A stretch of 64,000 nt of DNA from Cloeon dipterum (taxonomy: Eukaryota > Arthropoda > Insecta > Ephemeroptera > Baetidae): positions 14,946,545-15,010,544 of the forward strand of contig NC_088790.1 of the NCBI RefSeq assembly GCF_949628265.1, read 5' to 3'. Position numbers and translations under genes: made by a program. Position 1 is the stretch's first letter. Every line of letters begins with the position of its first letter. Below the pieces are notes generated by a model. The model saw only the letters and a list, made by a program, of their open reading frames with translations, ran no database searches and had not been told where the DNA came from. This document shows, in pieces, positions 24,400 through 36,600 of this stretch.

Positions 24400-27300
24400 T
24401 CACACGTTCTTGGCCTTTTCCACCTGCTTGTTACGCAGAATGTCAATGTAACTGAGTTCACTGCGCGCCATATTGATGCAGTCGGTGAAGTGGTTGACCT
24501 CGTAGCCCTTTACCAGGTTGTTGGACGGCCTGAAGTCGGCGTTGGCGTTGTCGAAGTTGGTCTCGGACACGCCGCACATCTCGCGCGCCGCGTGGTTCAG
24601 CTTCCGGAGGCGCTGCATGGCCTCGTGCATACGCACTTCGCCGAATTCGTGTTTGCGTCGATGGAAGAGCCGTTTGAAATGTTGGTAGAGCATTTGGTCG
24701 GCCCAAAGCCAGTCTCGCAGCAGGGCCCTCGTCTGCTCGTCGAGCGGTTGTTTGTACTGTGGAAAACGCACGTTCACCGGCAGGGCCACCATCGCCTCCA
24801 GGGGCCAGCACAGCGTCTCGCTCAGCAGCACCAGCGACGCGTCCAGATCCTCGGCCACCATCACCAGGTCGAATTCTTGCTCAATATCAGCGATTTTCTG
24901 CTTCACCTTGAACAAACAAAGTTGCAAATTTTATCATAGGGCTGGGAATTTTAGACGGTTGAATATATTTTTTAAAGAGAAGCTTCCAAGTCACTTATTT
25001 TGGCGAGGATTTTTTTTTATTTGTAACATAATATAAAGGTTTACAACCTTGCATCCAGTTAACACATTTTAATGTCTTATTTGGTTTGAGGAATCCGAAA
25101 AACTCAGAACATGTGAATTATAGCAAAGTAAAAGAAATATTGCAATTATATAATTTCTTTCCAACTATTTCTTGGCCCAAAAACAATAAATTTCACTCGT
25201 TACCCCTCTCAGAACGACTATGTTGGTCCAAAATTGACTTAAAACATTTATAAGTTTCCCAAGTAGAAAAATCACATAATATTTTTCATTCCTCAAATTT
25301 TTATTTTTAAGAAAAACGAGTCATTTCGAGCTTATTAACTTAACAATGAGGGTGAAAATGCTTTCAACAAAGTTTTTAGACGGCACATTTTTAATGATGA
25401 TTTTGGCGATTTCGATAAAAAAAAAACAACAATCAATTCCAAAGATTTGAAAATTTTGGACGTGCTTTTGGTCCTTTTAGACAGTTATTAGTAGGCTTAA
25501 TAATTCTACCGAAGAATTTTAGCACATCTTTGCAGTTTTAGGCAGCAAAATGCGCATGCAGCTTATAATGCTATTTAAGCATGTATAAAAGAGTTTTGAT
25601 AACTTGATGAAGCCATTTTTTTAATTTGGAAAGAATTAATATAATAAAAGCAAGTGTGAGAATAAACAAATAAACAATTCTTAAACTTAAATCTGAATAA
25701 TGCAGTGTTTTTAAACTGTTCATAAGTGTGTGACAAAGCTTGGTCATGAGTTTTTCTTTGTCCAACTTTGAAAAAATCCTAGTTTCTTGATGGTTAAATT
25801 TAATTCAACGTTTCAATTAAGGTGTAGAATTCTGAATATGCTGCTTTCCTTTGAAATTCGCGTGTGGTGTGCAACAACTTAAACACGCCATAAATCATTT
25901 CGCCGGCCGCACGACTAGGATTTAACGGAATTCAGCATCAAGTTAAGAGTTAAGCCGCTTTACAAAATCGTTCCCGAAGTAAAAAGGGACGAGCGGCAAA
26001 AATTTCCGCCTTTTTGCACCTGCCCTCATTAATAATTCAACGGATTGCCAGCAAGAAAGAGTGCAGCCATACATCTTTCAAGAAAAGTACATCTCGTCTC
26101 GCGACGAGTCCCTAACTCACTCATTTCAAAATCAATACGCAGACAACAATAAGAGCTACGACACAAAGGACTTTTGCTTATTGAAAAAGCTGGGCTCAAT
26201 CGACGAAAAGCGCAGACATATACGCTGAAAGCAGATGTTATCCGCCAGCCGTGAGTGCCCTTTGTGCTCTCCACTATAATTGGATATAATTAGGTCGATC
26301 TATTCATGCGCGAGTCTCCACATCCACAGCCACGACAGCTCTAAAGAACTCGCGGCCTGAATGGAAAAAGCGGCGCTGCAATAATAGGTACAAAAAGTTT
26401 TGTGTCCGTGGCAAGGAGTCGATTGCTTGCTTTCATGCGAAGAATTTTTAACTTAAATCCATTCGAGAGCGCGAATACTTAGTTTCCACCCCGTTCCACT
26501 GACATTAATCTAGAGTGAGAGGCACATGTTGTAAATAAACGAAAATGGCGAATAAATTTCAAGGAAATATATATTTAAATCAGGATAAGCGGATAATGCA
26601 AATGAATTTTTAATCGGAGAGGAACTATAAAAAACTATAGGGCTGCGTGTTTAAGTTTTTTATTCTTGAAACAGTATGTTTTTTATCGTTGGATTAGTTT
26701 GTTTCGTTGTATATGTAAAATTTATATCTTTCATAGGAAGGATCTTGCACGTGAACTCTTTTTGGTGAATTGTGATTGTAAGTCGCAATTTCTCTATAAA
26801 TATATAGCAAAATTTGGACATTTTAAACTCAATTTCAAGGCAATTTACGTTTTGTTTGTATTTTTTTCTTGTTGATCTGGTCGAAATATTGAAGTTTAAG
26901 AGATTCAGGCGGTTGCAGAATCATAATTCCCAACGCGTTTTAATTTTATGGTTTTGATGAATTACTTGGTTGGAAAAAACACTGAATTTGAGTCAGTAAA
27001 TTTGTCTCGCCACTGGAAACTGTAAATTTACACTCAAACTAATGAATTTCTCGTTGGCTCGATCCAATCACGCTTTCTCGTCAGTTTGGCGCAGAAAGAG
27101 AAGCGAAACGCTCGCAGCGCACCACAATACACACTCGCGCACTTTGATAATTTAGATTAATTTCGCTCCACTCTGCTGCTGGCTAAATTATCCAAATGTC
27201 TGCTCATTAAAATTATCTGCTCGGCACTTTCACGCCAAAAGCGGGCAATATTCAGCTGCGATTAATGCCGCAATTAGCTGTGAGTACCGTACACAACAAA

Positions 27301-30300
27301 ACACTCGCCTTCGTTGTGCCTCTGAGATTTGTTCACAGCCAGAGGCACAAAACGACGCACATTTCAGGATTGGATCTCAAATGGATTGGTTATCACCAAT
27401 TTTGATCAAAAAATATTTCATTTGAGCTATTAACCTAATTATCTAAATGAAAATTTTTTATTTTAGTGTGGTTATTGTTTTGATTTTATTTTATTTAGGA
27501 ACACTTGCAAATCCCATAAAATTTGTTGCTGACTAAATTTTATGTCAAACATGCTTTGGAAATTTTCAACACATATTTCGACTTTTGTTGATTACTGCAT
27601 ACAGCATTATTTTATTTACTGCACGGTAAGAGCAGAATTCATAGCAGCTATATCTCTAGAAATAAAATGTAGCATTTTCTGAAACACACCTCGAGATTTT
27701 TTTTCTTAGCAAACCATGTACAAACGTATGATTGCCATTGAATTTAAGATCCATACCTATTTAAAAAAATGTCCATTTGTCCCAGATGATCATAAATATT
27801 TTTAATTATTTTTCCTAAAATCCATAGCAAAATTACCGAAAAAGTGCAGGTCAAGAGCTCAGAGGGGAACTGATTTTTTTCTAATTTTATTTTTATTCCA
27901 TTACTGGACATACAAAATAATTCATTTTTAGGCCCTTAAAATATTACGATTAAATATTTTAAATTAATTCATACATCTGAGAATACAACTGATGTCTCAA
28001 CGTTGATTGAACTCTATACAAAATCAAAACAAACATCAGTTAAAGGGAATTCTTGAGATTTTTTCTAATTTTGCCATTTTTTAAGTTTTTTAGACACACG
28101 TGTTTTTTCATTAAATTCATTAGGTTAATTATTGAAATTGGGATTTGTTAAAAAATCTTTTTCTTTGAGTCAACTATGATTGTAAATGTAAATTTTGTGA
28201 TGAGAGTTGTGAAAAATATCACATCCAAAAGTGTGGTGCAAGAAAAATTACTTGAATCTTCAAAATGGTGCAAAAATGTAATAATCCTAGTGCGTGAAGC
28301 AGTTTTCCATTCTATTTCAGTAAACTGACAATCAGTGCAATTTGAGCCACATAAATTGTGTAAACTGGAAAGAAAAACGAGAAGTATAAAATCAACAAAA
28401 ATCGACATAGACACTGCCCTTTGTGCGGCGAAACAACATTAATGTGAAAAATGGCCCGCCCCCAACAAACATTTACTCGGAAAACAAAACGACGGTCTGG
28501 AAAATGTTGTGTGACATGCGATGTTGCAATTAAGCGCGTGTGTATCGATTCGGGACCCACGTATGTACATACGCGCGCGGCACAAACCACGAGGGTCAAC
28601 AAAGCGACACAAACGTCACTCGTCGGAGGTCTACCCATTGGGTTTTAAGAGGGCAAAATGCATTCATAATTCATTGCAACGTTTGTTTTGCTTCCTCGCT
28701 GATTTGCATACCTTAGCGACCGAGTAAGAGTCTTTTTCTGGAAGCCCAAAGTCGTGCAGCATTTGATTGTGGCCCGAGTAGCCGGCGCCAACTGTCAGAA
28801 AGTCTTGGCTCCTCGTCGTGTTTAAAGAAACGGCTCGTGCAAACCTGAAAGTTTTTACATTCTCTTAAAAAATTAAATTATTCCAGCATCATCTGCATTG
28901 CTTTCTAAACTTTGTTCTGTAAAATAAAAATAATTCTTTTTTTTGCTTGCTCTAAATTTGTAAATTCAAGTTTTTTTTAAATTTTTAACCCATTGGAAAG
29001 CACGCAGTGACAGATTTTTAGGATTTAAATTGATATACAAAATGATAAATTTAATATTTTTCTTTAATGTACGTTCAGCACCGAAATAATTAAAAACTCT
29101 GCGAATAGGGATTCAATTAAAATATAGAGAGATGTAAGTAAATATCCTACCTGTAGAGGCTCATTTTGAAGAGCTGATCCCACCTGGCGTATGTGTACAA
29201 AGACTCGAACAGGTCGACGGGATCCCTGACGATGCTGATAAAAGTGGCAGCAGGTCCCAACAAAGCCTGCACTTCTGCAAAATTCCACACTGTGTGCACG
29301 GCGAAAATGTCGTAGCCGATACCACTCCAGGGGACATCGGCAATCTAAACAACAGTTTATCCCGTGAATTAAAGAATAATACTGTGAATTGGTTTGAAAG
29401 GACTGAAATTGAAATGAGTTGATTCGACAGAAAAATAAAAATGAGAACGTTTTTTAATTTAAGGTATGTGAATTTTAGACGATCGGCTACTTTTTTCTGA
29501 GCTTCCAACTGTCGCAGGGTCATTTATGCAGCACTACACTTAAAATTGTCAGGATCCACTAAATCGATTTAAAATCTGTGCAAAAGTTAATTATTTTGAG
29601 CTCGTCACATAAATGTATCCGTTTTTTTTTTATTTTAGGTCTCATTTAATTTTCTAAAACTCGTTCCAAGTGTAAAAAAGGTCATATTTACAAACATAAT
29701 AGAGACCCGAGCATAATTAAATGAGTTTAACCGTCTAAAACTGACCATTTTAATCCTAGAAATCATCTAAAATTCACAGCCCTACATATATAATTCAATT
29801 CGAGTTATATGACTCTTTTAACGCACGCTTCTTTAAGGGAAAAAATAAATTTGGGTTAGAAGTGGGGCAGAAGTGTGTTGTGTTTTGAATAAATTTACGC
29901 ACAACACGGAGATAAGAGAATAATTTGGGCCGAAACGATAAATTGCGTGCTCTTTGACAGGTTGCAATGTCATTTGCATAGGGGAAGGAAGCGGCAGCAC
30001 AAAAGTGGCAATTGTGAATGGGTGAGAGCGCACCTGCGTCCGATTAAACGGCACTTCCTTGCCCAGGTAGTTGTTCTTGCTCGGCAGCACGAAGTTCAAG
30101 TCGTGGGCCTCACCGTAGCGGAACAGGATGTTCTGCACCGTGCTGCTGGCGCATTTGTGCATTTTCAGGAAGCCCACTTTGGTCTGCGGAAGGCACATCG
30201 GAAGCATTCCGCCGCCGTCGCCCCCGCCGCTCATTCTGCACTCACGAATTAACGCCGCTCAAATTCGATTCCAAAGGGGCAAAATTACAACTCCAGCGCG

Positions 30301-33083
30301 CGTCTTTGTGCTCCGGCAAAGGGTTAAAGAGCACCAGCTTTGAGGTTTAATTGGGTAGAGGATGAGGAAACATTTTGTTTTGCAGATAAAGTTTCAGGCG
30401 CTTTGCATCACAAAGGGTTTTCGTTTCAAGTTGAATTCAAAAGAGAATAAAAAGGCAAAAAGGAACAGAGGGAACCTAAAAAAATATTCTTACTCCCAAA
30501 ACTTGCTAGAATTATTCAACTTCATTTGTCATACAATTGTACTTAAATATTTATATGCAGAGAATTTTTTTAAAAAATAAACCGGTTCAATCAACAAAGA
30601 GAGCAGAATAAATTGTTATTTTCTGCCTGTATTTTCAAAATAATATTTTGAGGACGAAAGCATCTCGTAAATAAAATTATTCAATGTTTAAATTTGAAAA
30701 TCAGAGTACCGTTGAAATTTTTTAGATCAACAATTTCCAATTGGACAGGATCCAGACTCTCTTTGGGTACTTCGTTAGCAAGGGTCTCGAAATTTTATGA
30801 CCCTGCAAAACTCTATCTTTTGCATAATAATCTTCTCCATTTGGGCCTAATTTACAATTTTAAACCTTTTAGATCACGTCTGATTGTGTATGAAACTCTC
30901 AACCGAGTTTTGCAATAAATGTTCTGGCTCTAGCAAAAAAATTATCATTGTTTTGTAAAAGGATGTTGAAAATTTGACTCATTATAATATAAAATGTTAA
31001 TTTTCTGAAAATTTCAACAATTTATAGTTTATTCTAGAACTTTTAATTCATTTTTTTAATGCAAATTTACCTGTTTCTCCACTTTTTACATTGTTTTTGT
31101 CCTTATATCCACTTTGGAAAGTTAATATTTTATCTCGCAAAGTTTAGCTGTCTTAGTTGGAAATTGGATTGTTGTTTTTGCTGTGTCTTGAGTCTGCGGT
31201 TGACTGCTCGAAAAAGCAACAGCTCCGAGCACGCACCCGTCTGATGTTCATGCGCTGCCGATGAATAATTTCTACCGCTCGAGTTTTTGCAGAGGAATTT
31301 TCGAGGAAGCAAAAAGACGGCAACGCAGAACAGCGGCGGTGATAAATATTTACGTCCATGCAAGACAGCTCTTTCGTAATTAAGACGCCCGGCCTAGCGC
31401 TCGGTGTGCGCAGAAATTTATTAAAAAATATATGCACGCTTGGCCTCGGGCACAAAATCATACAGTGCTCTCTTTGAACCTGCTTTGCATTATTCATGCT
31501 CTCGTCTCGTCAGCGAGCAAAGTTGAATTCGGAGGCCTGATTGCGGAATCAACGAGGCAACGCGCGGTCTGTTTTGTGCATAACACGCGCAATATTTAAT
31601 TTGCAGTGTATGTGTTCATAATATGCAAGGAGCAATTTTCCAGCCGGCTGCACATAGGCAACCTGCGTGGCAAACGTGACCGGCAAAAAGCCTACCTGCG
31701 TAAATCAAGGGGCGTGTGTGCACTCGTTGCTTTTTTGCCGCGTTTTTTATTGCCTGCCGCACGCCCCGATTTAACTTTGCTCTTGCAAATCGGGCGGACG
31801 AGATGCATTAAAAGTTCAAAAGGGAGACGTAGGCAAATGGACTGGCTTGAATGCAAAGTAGGCCATAAAAAGCTTTCGTGACAACTGCAAATGCACTACA
31901 AGGATCTTTGGCAAACTCTTGGGAATTTAACTTTCGCGGCTAAAAACATTATTTGAGACGAAAGCAACACTAACTGGGAAACTGTGAATTTTCTCAAGAT
32001 TCATTTCCTTTTGGACAAACAAAACACATATGATATCATATATGTAATAAAATCTAACAAATTCAAAGTGTAAAATGAGTTGTGGACCTGGTAATTGTGT
32101 GGATATACAGGGCGACAATTGAAAATGATTTGAATTGTTGGATGCAATGAGCAGTTGATCGAAAAACAATATCATAGACAAAAGAGGACCTTGCTACAGT
32201 GAAAATAAAATTTTCTCCAAAATTTACGGTGCTTGCGACCATATTTTCTTGGCAGATTTCGATTCCTCTCTTTGAGATCTATCCAACTGTGTGTGATACC
32301 TTTTAGGGAAATTCTTTTTGTGAAAAAAAATTGATTTCAAATAAGGAGACAGTCCTCACAATTTGAAAAGCATGCTAACTTTGCAGCTACTTTTCTCAAA
32401 AATTTACAGTGCTACTTTCGTGTTCCATTTTGCCTTCAACTGATCCAAAGGGATAAGTTCATGCATTGGCAACAAAGATTTTCCAGGATTTCGCAGTATC
32501 AATCCTCTTTAACAATAAGAACCAAAGAGTAAATTCTGGGGCATAAGAACCCGAAGTTCTGAATCCTATGGAAATATTTAATTATTAACTATCGTATGCA
32601 AAAAAAATACAAAATGATATACATAAATATTGATAAGTAAGAAAATTTTCTACGAGATTTATCTTTTAAATTTGTCGGTTGAAGGCAGGACGTCGTTTGC
32701 TCTTTTAGACCGTTTGATTTAATTATGCCTTGTGACGCACACCACTGGAGGAAAAATTTGCAAGGCAGAAAAAAATCAGACTTGACAGTCAAGAGCTAAC
32801 ATAAGCTCCTTTGAGACTAGAGTGTTTATAAAAAGGGGAAATCTGGATAGTGTCTCGGTCGAGAGCGCTGCTGGAGTTGGCTAAGCTTCATTTTAATTAA
32901 GGTGATCGGCAGACGAGTTGGACGGATAAAGTGCGTTAATTGGGTGTAGTTCTTTGGGACTTGCCTGGAGTGCGCCGCAACGAAGATTAAAATTAATGAG
33001 CACAGTAGCAGATAGCAGAAGAGTCTGGCTCTCTTGGCTGCGGCGATGCCCAGCACCCTGCCGACGCTGACTCCACCGCTCAT
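24400..33083 (-). CDS. Galactose-3-O-sulfotransferase-like Golgi enzyme
   Basis: Family role: transfers sulfate from PAPS to the 3-OH of galactose on glycolipids or glycans in the Golgi lumen. Exons on the minus strand: 33083-32965, 30235-30034, 29344-29151, 28844-28712, 24906-24400; 384 aa, against 423 in human GAL3ST1. Exon 1 gives a short cytosolic end (MSGGVSVGRV, basic KRAR) and a signal anchor at about 21-37 (LFCYLLLCSLILIF), as in type II Golgi enzymes. Exon 2 carries the 5'-phosphosulfate loop FLKMHKCASST and then NILFRYGEAHDL. Exon 3 carries the 3'-phosphate motif TFISIVRDPVDLFESLYTYARW-like core (IVRDPVDLFES). Exon 5 carries DLVMVAEDLDASLVLLSETL. Phases match at all four joins. Intron 1 uses a GC donor (CCAG|GCAAGT), so the link to the anchor exon is less sure than the rest. 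An acceptor just above the exon 1 ATG implies a further 5' untranslated exon. Substrate cannot be told. Confidence 0.82.
24934..24965 (+). repeat. Dispersed repeat B, copy (AGGGCTGGGAATTTTAGACG type)
   Basis: Shares its core (AGGGCTG.GAA.TTTA) with segments at 10642-10665, 29761-29785 (opposite strand) and 61086-61110. Short and diverged; family status is inferred. Confidence 0.35.
27813..27882 (+). repeat. Dispersed repeat A, copy 1
   Basis: Core GTGCAGGTCAAGAGCTCAGA, preceded by TAAAATCCATAGCAAAATTA. Collinear with copies at 49861-49920 and 51256-51320. Confidence 0.55.
29693..29790 (-). repeat. Dispersed repeat B, minus-strand copy
   Basis: Reads on the minus strand as TAGGGCTGTGAATTTTAGAT followed by GATTTCTAGGATT; related to the plus-strand copies near 10642, 24934 and 61086. 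Located in sulfotransferase intron 2. Confidence 0.35.
30236..32964 (-). other. Intron 1 of the sulfotransferase gene (GC-AG)
   Basis: A 2.7 kb intron with donor GCAAGT at 32964 and acceptor GAGTGCAG ending at 30236. No supported gene inside. A GC-richer block at about 31,140-31,880 is unexplained. Confidence 0.5.
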
Positions 33084-33635
33084 TCCAGTCTGCAACAATA
33101 AATTCACCCGCTTAATTGTGCTAATCAGCCCGAGCCGCTTAATTGGATTCGTTTTACAGCCATGCCGAAACGAAACGACTCCTCGGCGCAGGAAAAGCCA
33201 TAAATACGCGCGAACAAGGGGCAATGCGGATGCTGCAATATTCGCTCGCAAAACACATAAAAAAGAACTCATTTTAAAGGCGAAAAGTGCTAGTCAGGGA
33301 ATTTAGTATAATGAAAAGTGAGGTTGGAGATTTGTGTTGGTTCTTGATATAAGATCATATTTTTAAAGATATGTAAATGGATAATTTTTAATGTAGGTGA
33401 TTTATTATGTTTCCTTTTTGAATTTTTACTTCAGTTAAATTTCTTTTAGATAGAGATAGATTTATTCATTCAACACCAACGGTGTACAATTCAATTTGTT
33501 ACAATTTTATATGAAATTTTTACTTATTTTTTTTTAGCAACAAAAATAAAAGTTTTTATTTAGATTTTTCCTTTAAGTGTAAATTTCGTGCAGTTCTGAA
33601 AGAAACAAATACGTTAACACACTATGTATGGTTAG

Positions 33636-33688
33636 ATCTGCAAGACCTGCACACCGTTGGAACGGCCAAGTCGAGAGTTTTCAGAATA
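33636..33688 (+). repeat. Dispersed repeat C, copy 1
   Basis: Shares TGCACACC.TTGG.AC.GCCAAG and flanking bases with 41274-41323, in the same orientation. Two copies only; origin unknown. Confidence 0.4.
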
Positions 33689-36600
33689 TATGCAATTCAA
33701 CCCTTTGGGAGCCTTCAGGGCGCTCAGGAAACGCCCTGGTGGGCTCAAAATCTTGTTCCTGGACACCCTGGTAGCTTCTAAAAAATAAAATGACCATTTT
33801 TCTTGAGCGGAGAAAAAATAACACTGCAAAAACATTCAATAGAATCAGCTCTCAAGAAAACGGTGGAAGCTTGATTGCCTTTGCTTTTGTTATCCCTCGC
33901 ACACGGTGAGCTAATTTAGCGGTTCTGTTGTTGAATGGCTTCAGCGGCGCACGACCTGATCATTTTTCGTGATAGAACGTGCGGCCGGCCTCTTGTTAAT
34001 CTCGAATACGAGCCAAGGAATTTCCTCGTGGCGCCTGCCGTACAAGAATCAAAGCCGAAATATAAATGTTACCCCTTGACTGGCGGCCTTTATAGGATAA
34101 TGATCGACTAGACCGCTGCCGCCACTCATAATAACATATTATATTTATCGGCGCGATCACGAAGTAGCGTGACTTTGACTGCGCCCGCCCGCCACCTCAC
34201 ATTCTTCTCCAACTTAAAGGGCTTTACGGCGGAAAATAAAAAAGGCCATTGCTCTACCCCTTTTTTCCTCGGCTCCCCTGAAACTGGCGATAAGACTCTT
34301 GTATTAAAAAATTTAAAACTCGCAGCAGGAGAGTTTGAATATCATATTTTATTCCATGAAGGCTCAGAAAATTGTTGAGTTTTTTCCATTTAAATATTCA
34401 TGATTCATGACGGATCTGAATATTTTTACACTTTCCTTATCAAAAAACTGTCGTTAGAGATAAGAGTTTGACTAAAGGGCGGACAATTGACATAAATACT
34501 GACCATGAAGTTTCCGGAAATAGTTACCACCCCTCCAATTTAAATTTAGCATCATGTGAATTAATGAGAGGCCCGAAATCTTAATAAACAGCAAAAATGC
34601 TCCACAATATATTTATCTAATCCATGTTTTTCCATCGCAATGGTTACCAAAAATTAATCAATGATACTAAGTTCTCAGTCAGAGCAAAGATTTTTAATTG
34701 TTGCGTATTTTAAGTAGTTAAACAGGACTATAATATCTCAAATTTAAAAATTTATCGATTGCGCCTAATAATCTAATAAATGAGTTATTTTCATGACCAG
34801 ATATTAAGTTAAAACAAATTTCTCATCCAACTTTAAAATGATTTGTACAGCTCAGATTTTGTTTTAGTAATATTTTCATGGATAATAGAAAAAGGGAAGA
34901 TAACTTATCTTCTGGAAAACCGAACATTTGTTACTGGTTTTCCGGAAAAAAACGGCCGTGGATAAATTGGATGGACAATTGTGTAAACCATGTGAGCATA
35001 CCGCTTTGTCTTTTTGATCGCTTTTTTATCTTAGTTAGTTTTTCAATAGAATTGTTTCTCTTAGTTTAGAAGGTAAAACTTGTATTTAGTATTTATCGCA
35101 AATACAATTTTTAAAGATATTATTGTAGTTAAACATATCTTGGTATCTTTTTTGAAAAATATATTGATTAGAGTTGATTTTGAAGCTTGCTTGAAATTGT
35201 GCTCATTTGAAGTCCATCATTTCTATCCATAACGTATCAGAAAAAAATGTGCTCCCGTTAGCGAGATTTGCAATTATTAATTCAAAAGGACTCTTGATAC
35301 TTTTATTCCGGCCGAACATTTTGCTCTGGTTCATTTGACTCGGAGAGAGAGAGCTCCACTTATCCTTTTGCAAGGCCGACCGCCCCTGTGAAGGGCTCTG
35401 CACAAAGGAGTAAAACATCGTGTACAAACCCGTGAGAGCATTTATTTCCCACTGCCGGCAGCACGTGCACGTAATCAAGATATTTCCTCTGCCCGACCGA
35501 CATGCAAAAGGAGCAAAAATGTGTATTTCGAGCGGATTCACATATTTTTCGGCCGTCCTTTTCTTTCTTTTTGGCGCACCCGTGACTCTTCTTTCAAAAA
35601 GCATTTTTCTAAAAGCTGCAGGCGGGCTCAAAGCAGGTGCTTGGGCGCTCTTTGTTTGGAATTATAAAACGCCGTGCAGGCTGTTTGCACGTCCCTTGCT
35701 CTGAATGAAGCCGTTTCTCTTTCTCCCTGCTTTCTGTACTCGCCTTCTCATTCGAATTTTCTGTCCTCTTTCTCGTGTCCGTACCATTTTCTTCGCGAGA
35801 AAATGAGACTCGTGCTTGTTCAGGTGAGATTTTCGTGCAAAGTGGATTGAAGCCGCTGTTTTTTTTACGGGAAAAATTTGGCTCGTGGTATATAAAATTA
35901 CTTTTTGGCTCAAAGTATTCTTTTCCACCAAGATGTGGCTTGAAGGGTCCAATTAATGCAACTATTTAATTTCCCGTATTTTCGATCTGATTTTAATCAG
36001 AGCCTATGTCCAAGAGAGTTACATAGTACTGGCAGGGGCAGAGGATTTTGATGCAATATTTTAACGAAACTATAGGCCCTATTTGACCGAAAATGCCAAT
36101 AAAATCCTAAAAAAATTATTGTTCACATGGTCTAACTGTGCAACGGATTTTAGTGTTTTCACTCTGAAACTACTTCAGTACATCACGGGTCAAGCGGTAT
36201 GAAGTTTTTGTAAATAATGTCACTCTTGGAGAATCAGATTTAGTTGCCACACTGTTTTTGGTCATGCCGATCTCTCCTAAATATTTTTCACCGAATCATA
36301 TAAGCATCAGATTTACAAAAACTGTTAGATTCGACTCGACCTCCCCTAGATAGCTGAAGCAGACAAAGGGTCCCTAGAATGCAAGTTTAATGCTGTATAA
36401 GACCTACCAAAAGTTGGATGTAATTAGCGCAATTAGAAAATTAGCGATTTATCCGTATCTAAATATAAATATGTTTTCAACAGAAAGAAAATTGTCATTA
36501 AATTTTTCTCGACAGGAAACTTCTGAAAGTCGCATACGTAGGTCAGGAGGTGAAGAGACAACAAGTAGCAGTTTGCACAACGAGTTCATTCATTCGTTCT

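Larger units (their letters stand above)
24907..28711 (-). other. Intron 4 of the sulfotransferase gene
   Basis: A 3.8 kb intron with no supported coding exon. GC-richer patches at about 25,860-26,500 and 27,050-27,370 stand out from the AT-rich background and could be regulatory. It contains one copy of a dispersed repeat (27813-27882). Confidence 0.55.

Noticed and set aside
24313..24939. Plus-strand open frame of 208 codons
   Set aside because: It is the antisense shadow of the last sulfotransferase exon, whose minus-strand frame shows clear family similarity and splice phase.
32826..33272. Whole 148-codon minus-strand frame as one protein
   Set aside because: Only 33083-32965 with the membrane anchor looks coding. 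The upstream part crosses a likely acceptor and the downstream part runs into the proposed intron.
33450..33520. GATAGATTTATTCATTCAAC stretch resembling the 3' end of a retroposon
   Set aside because: No upstream retroposon coding sequence, poly(A) tail or target duplication is visible.
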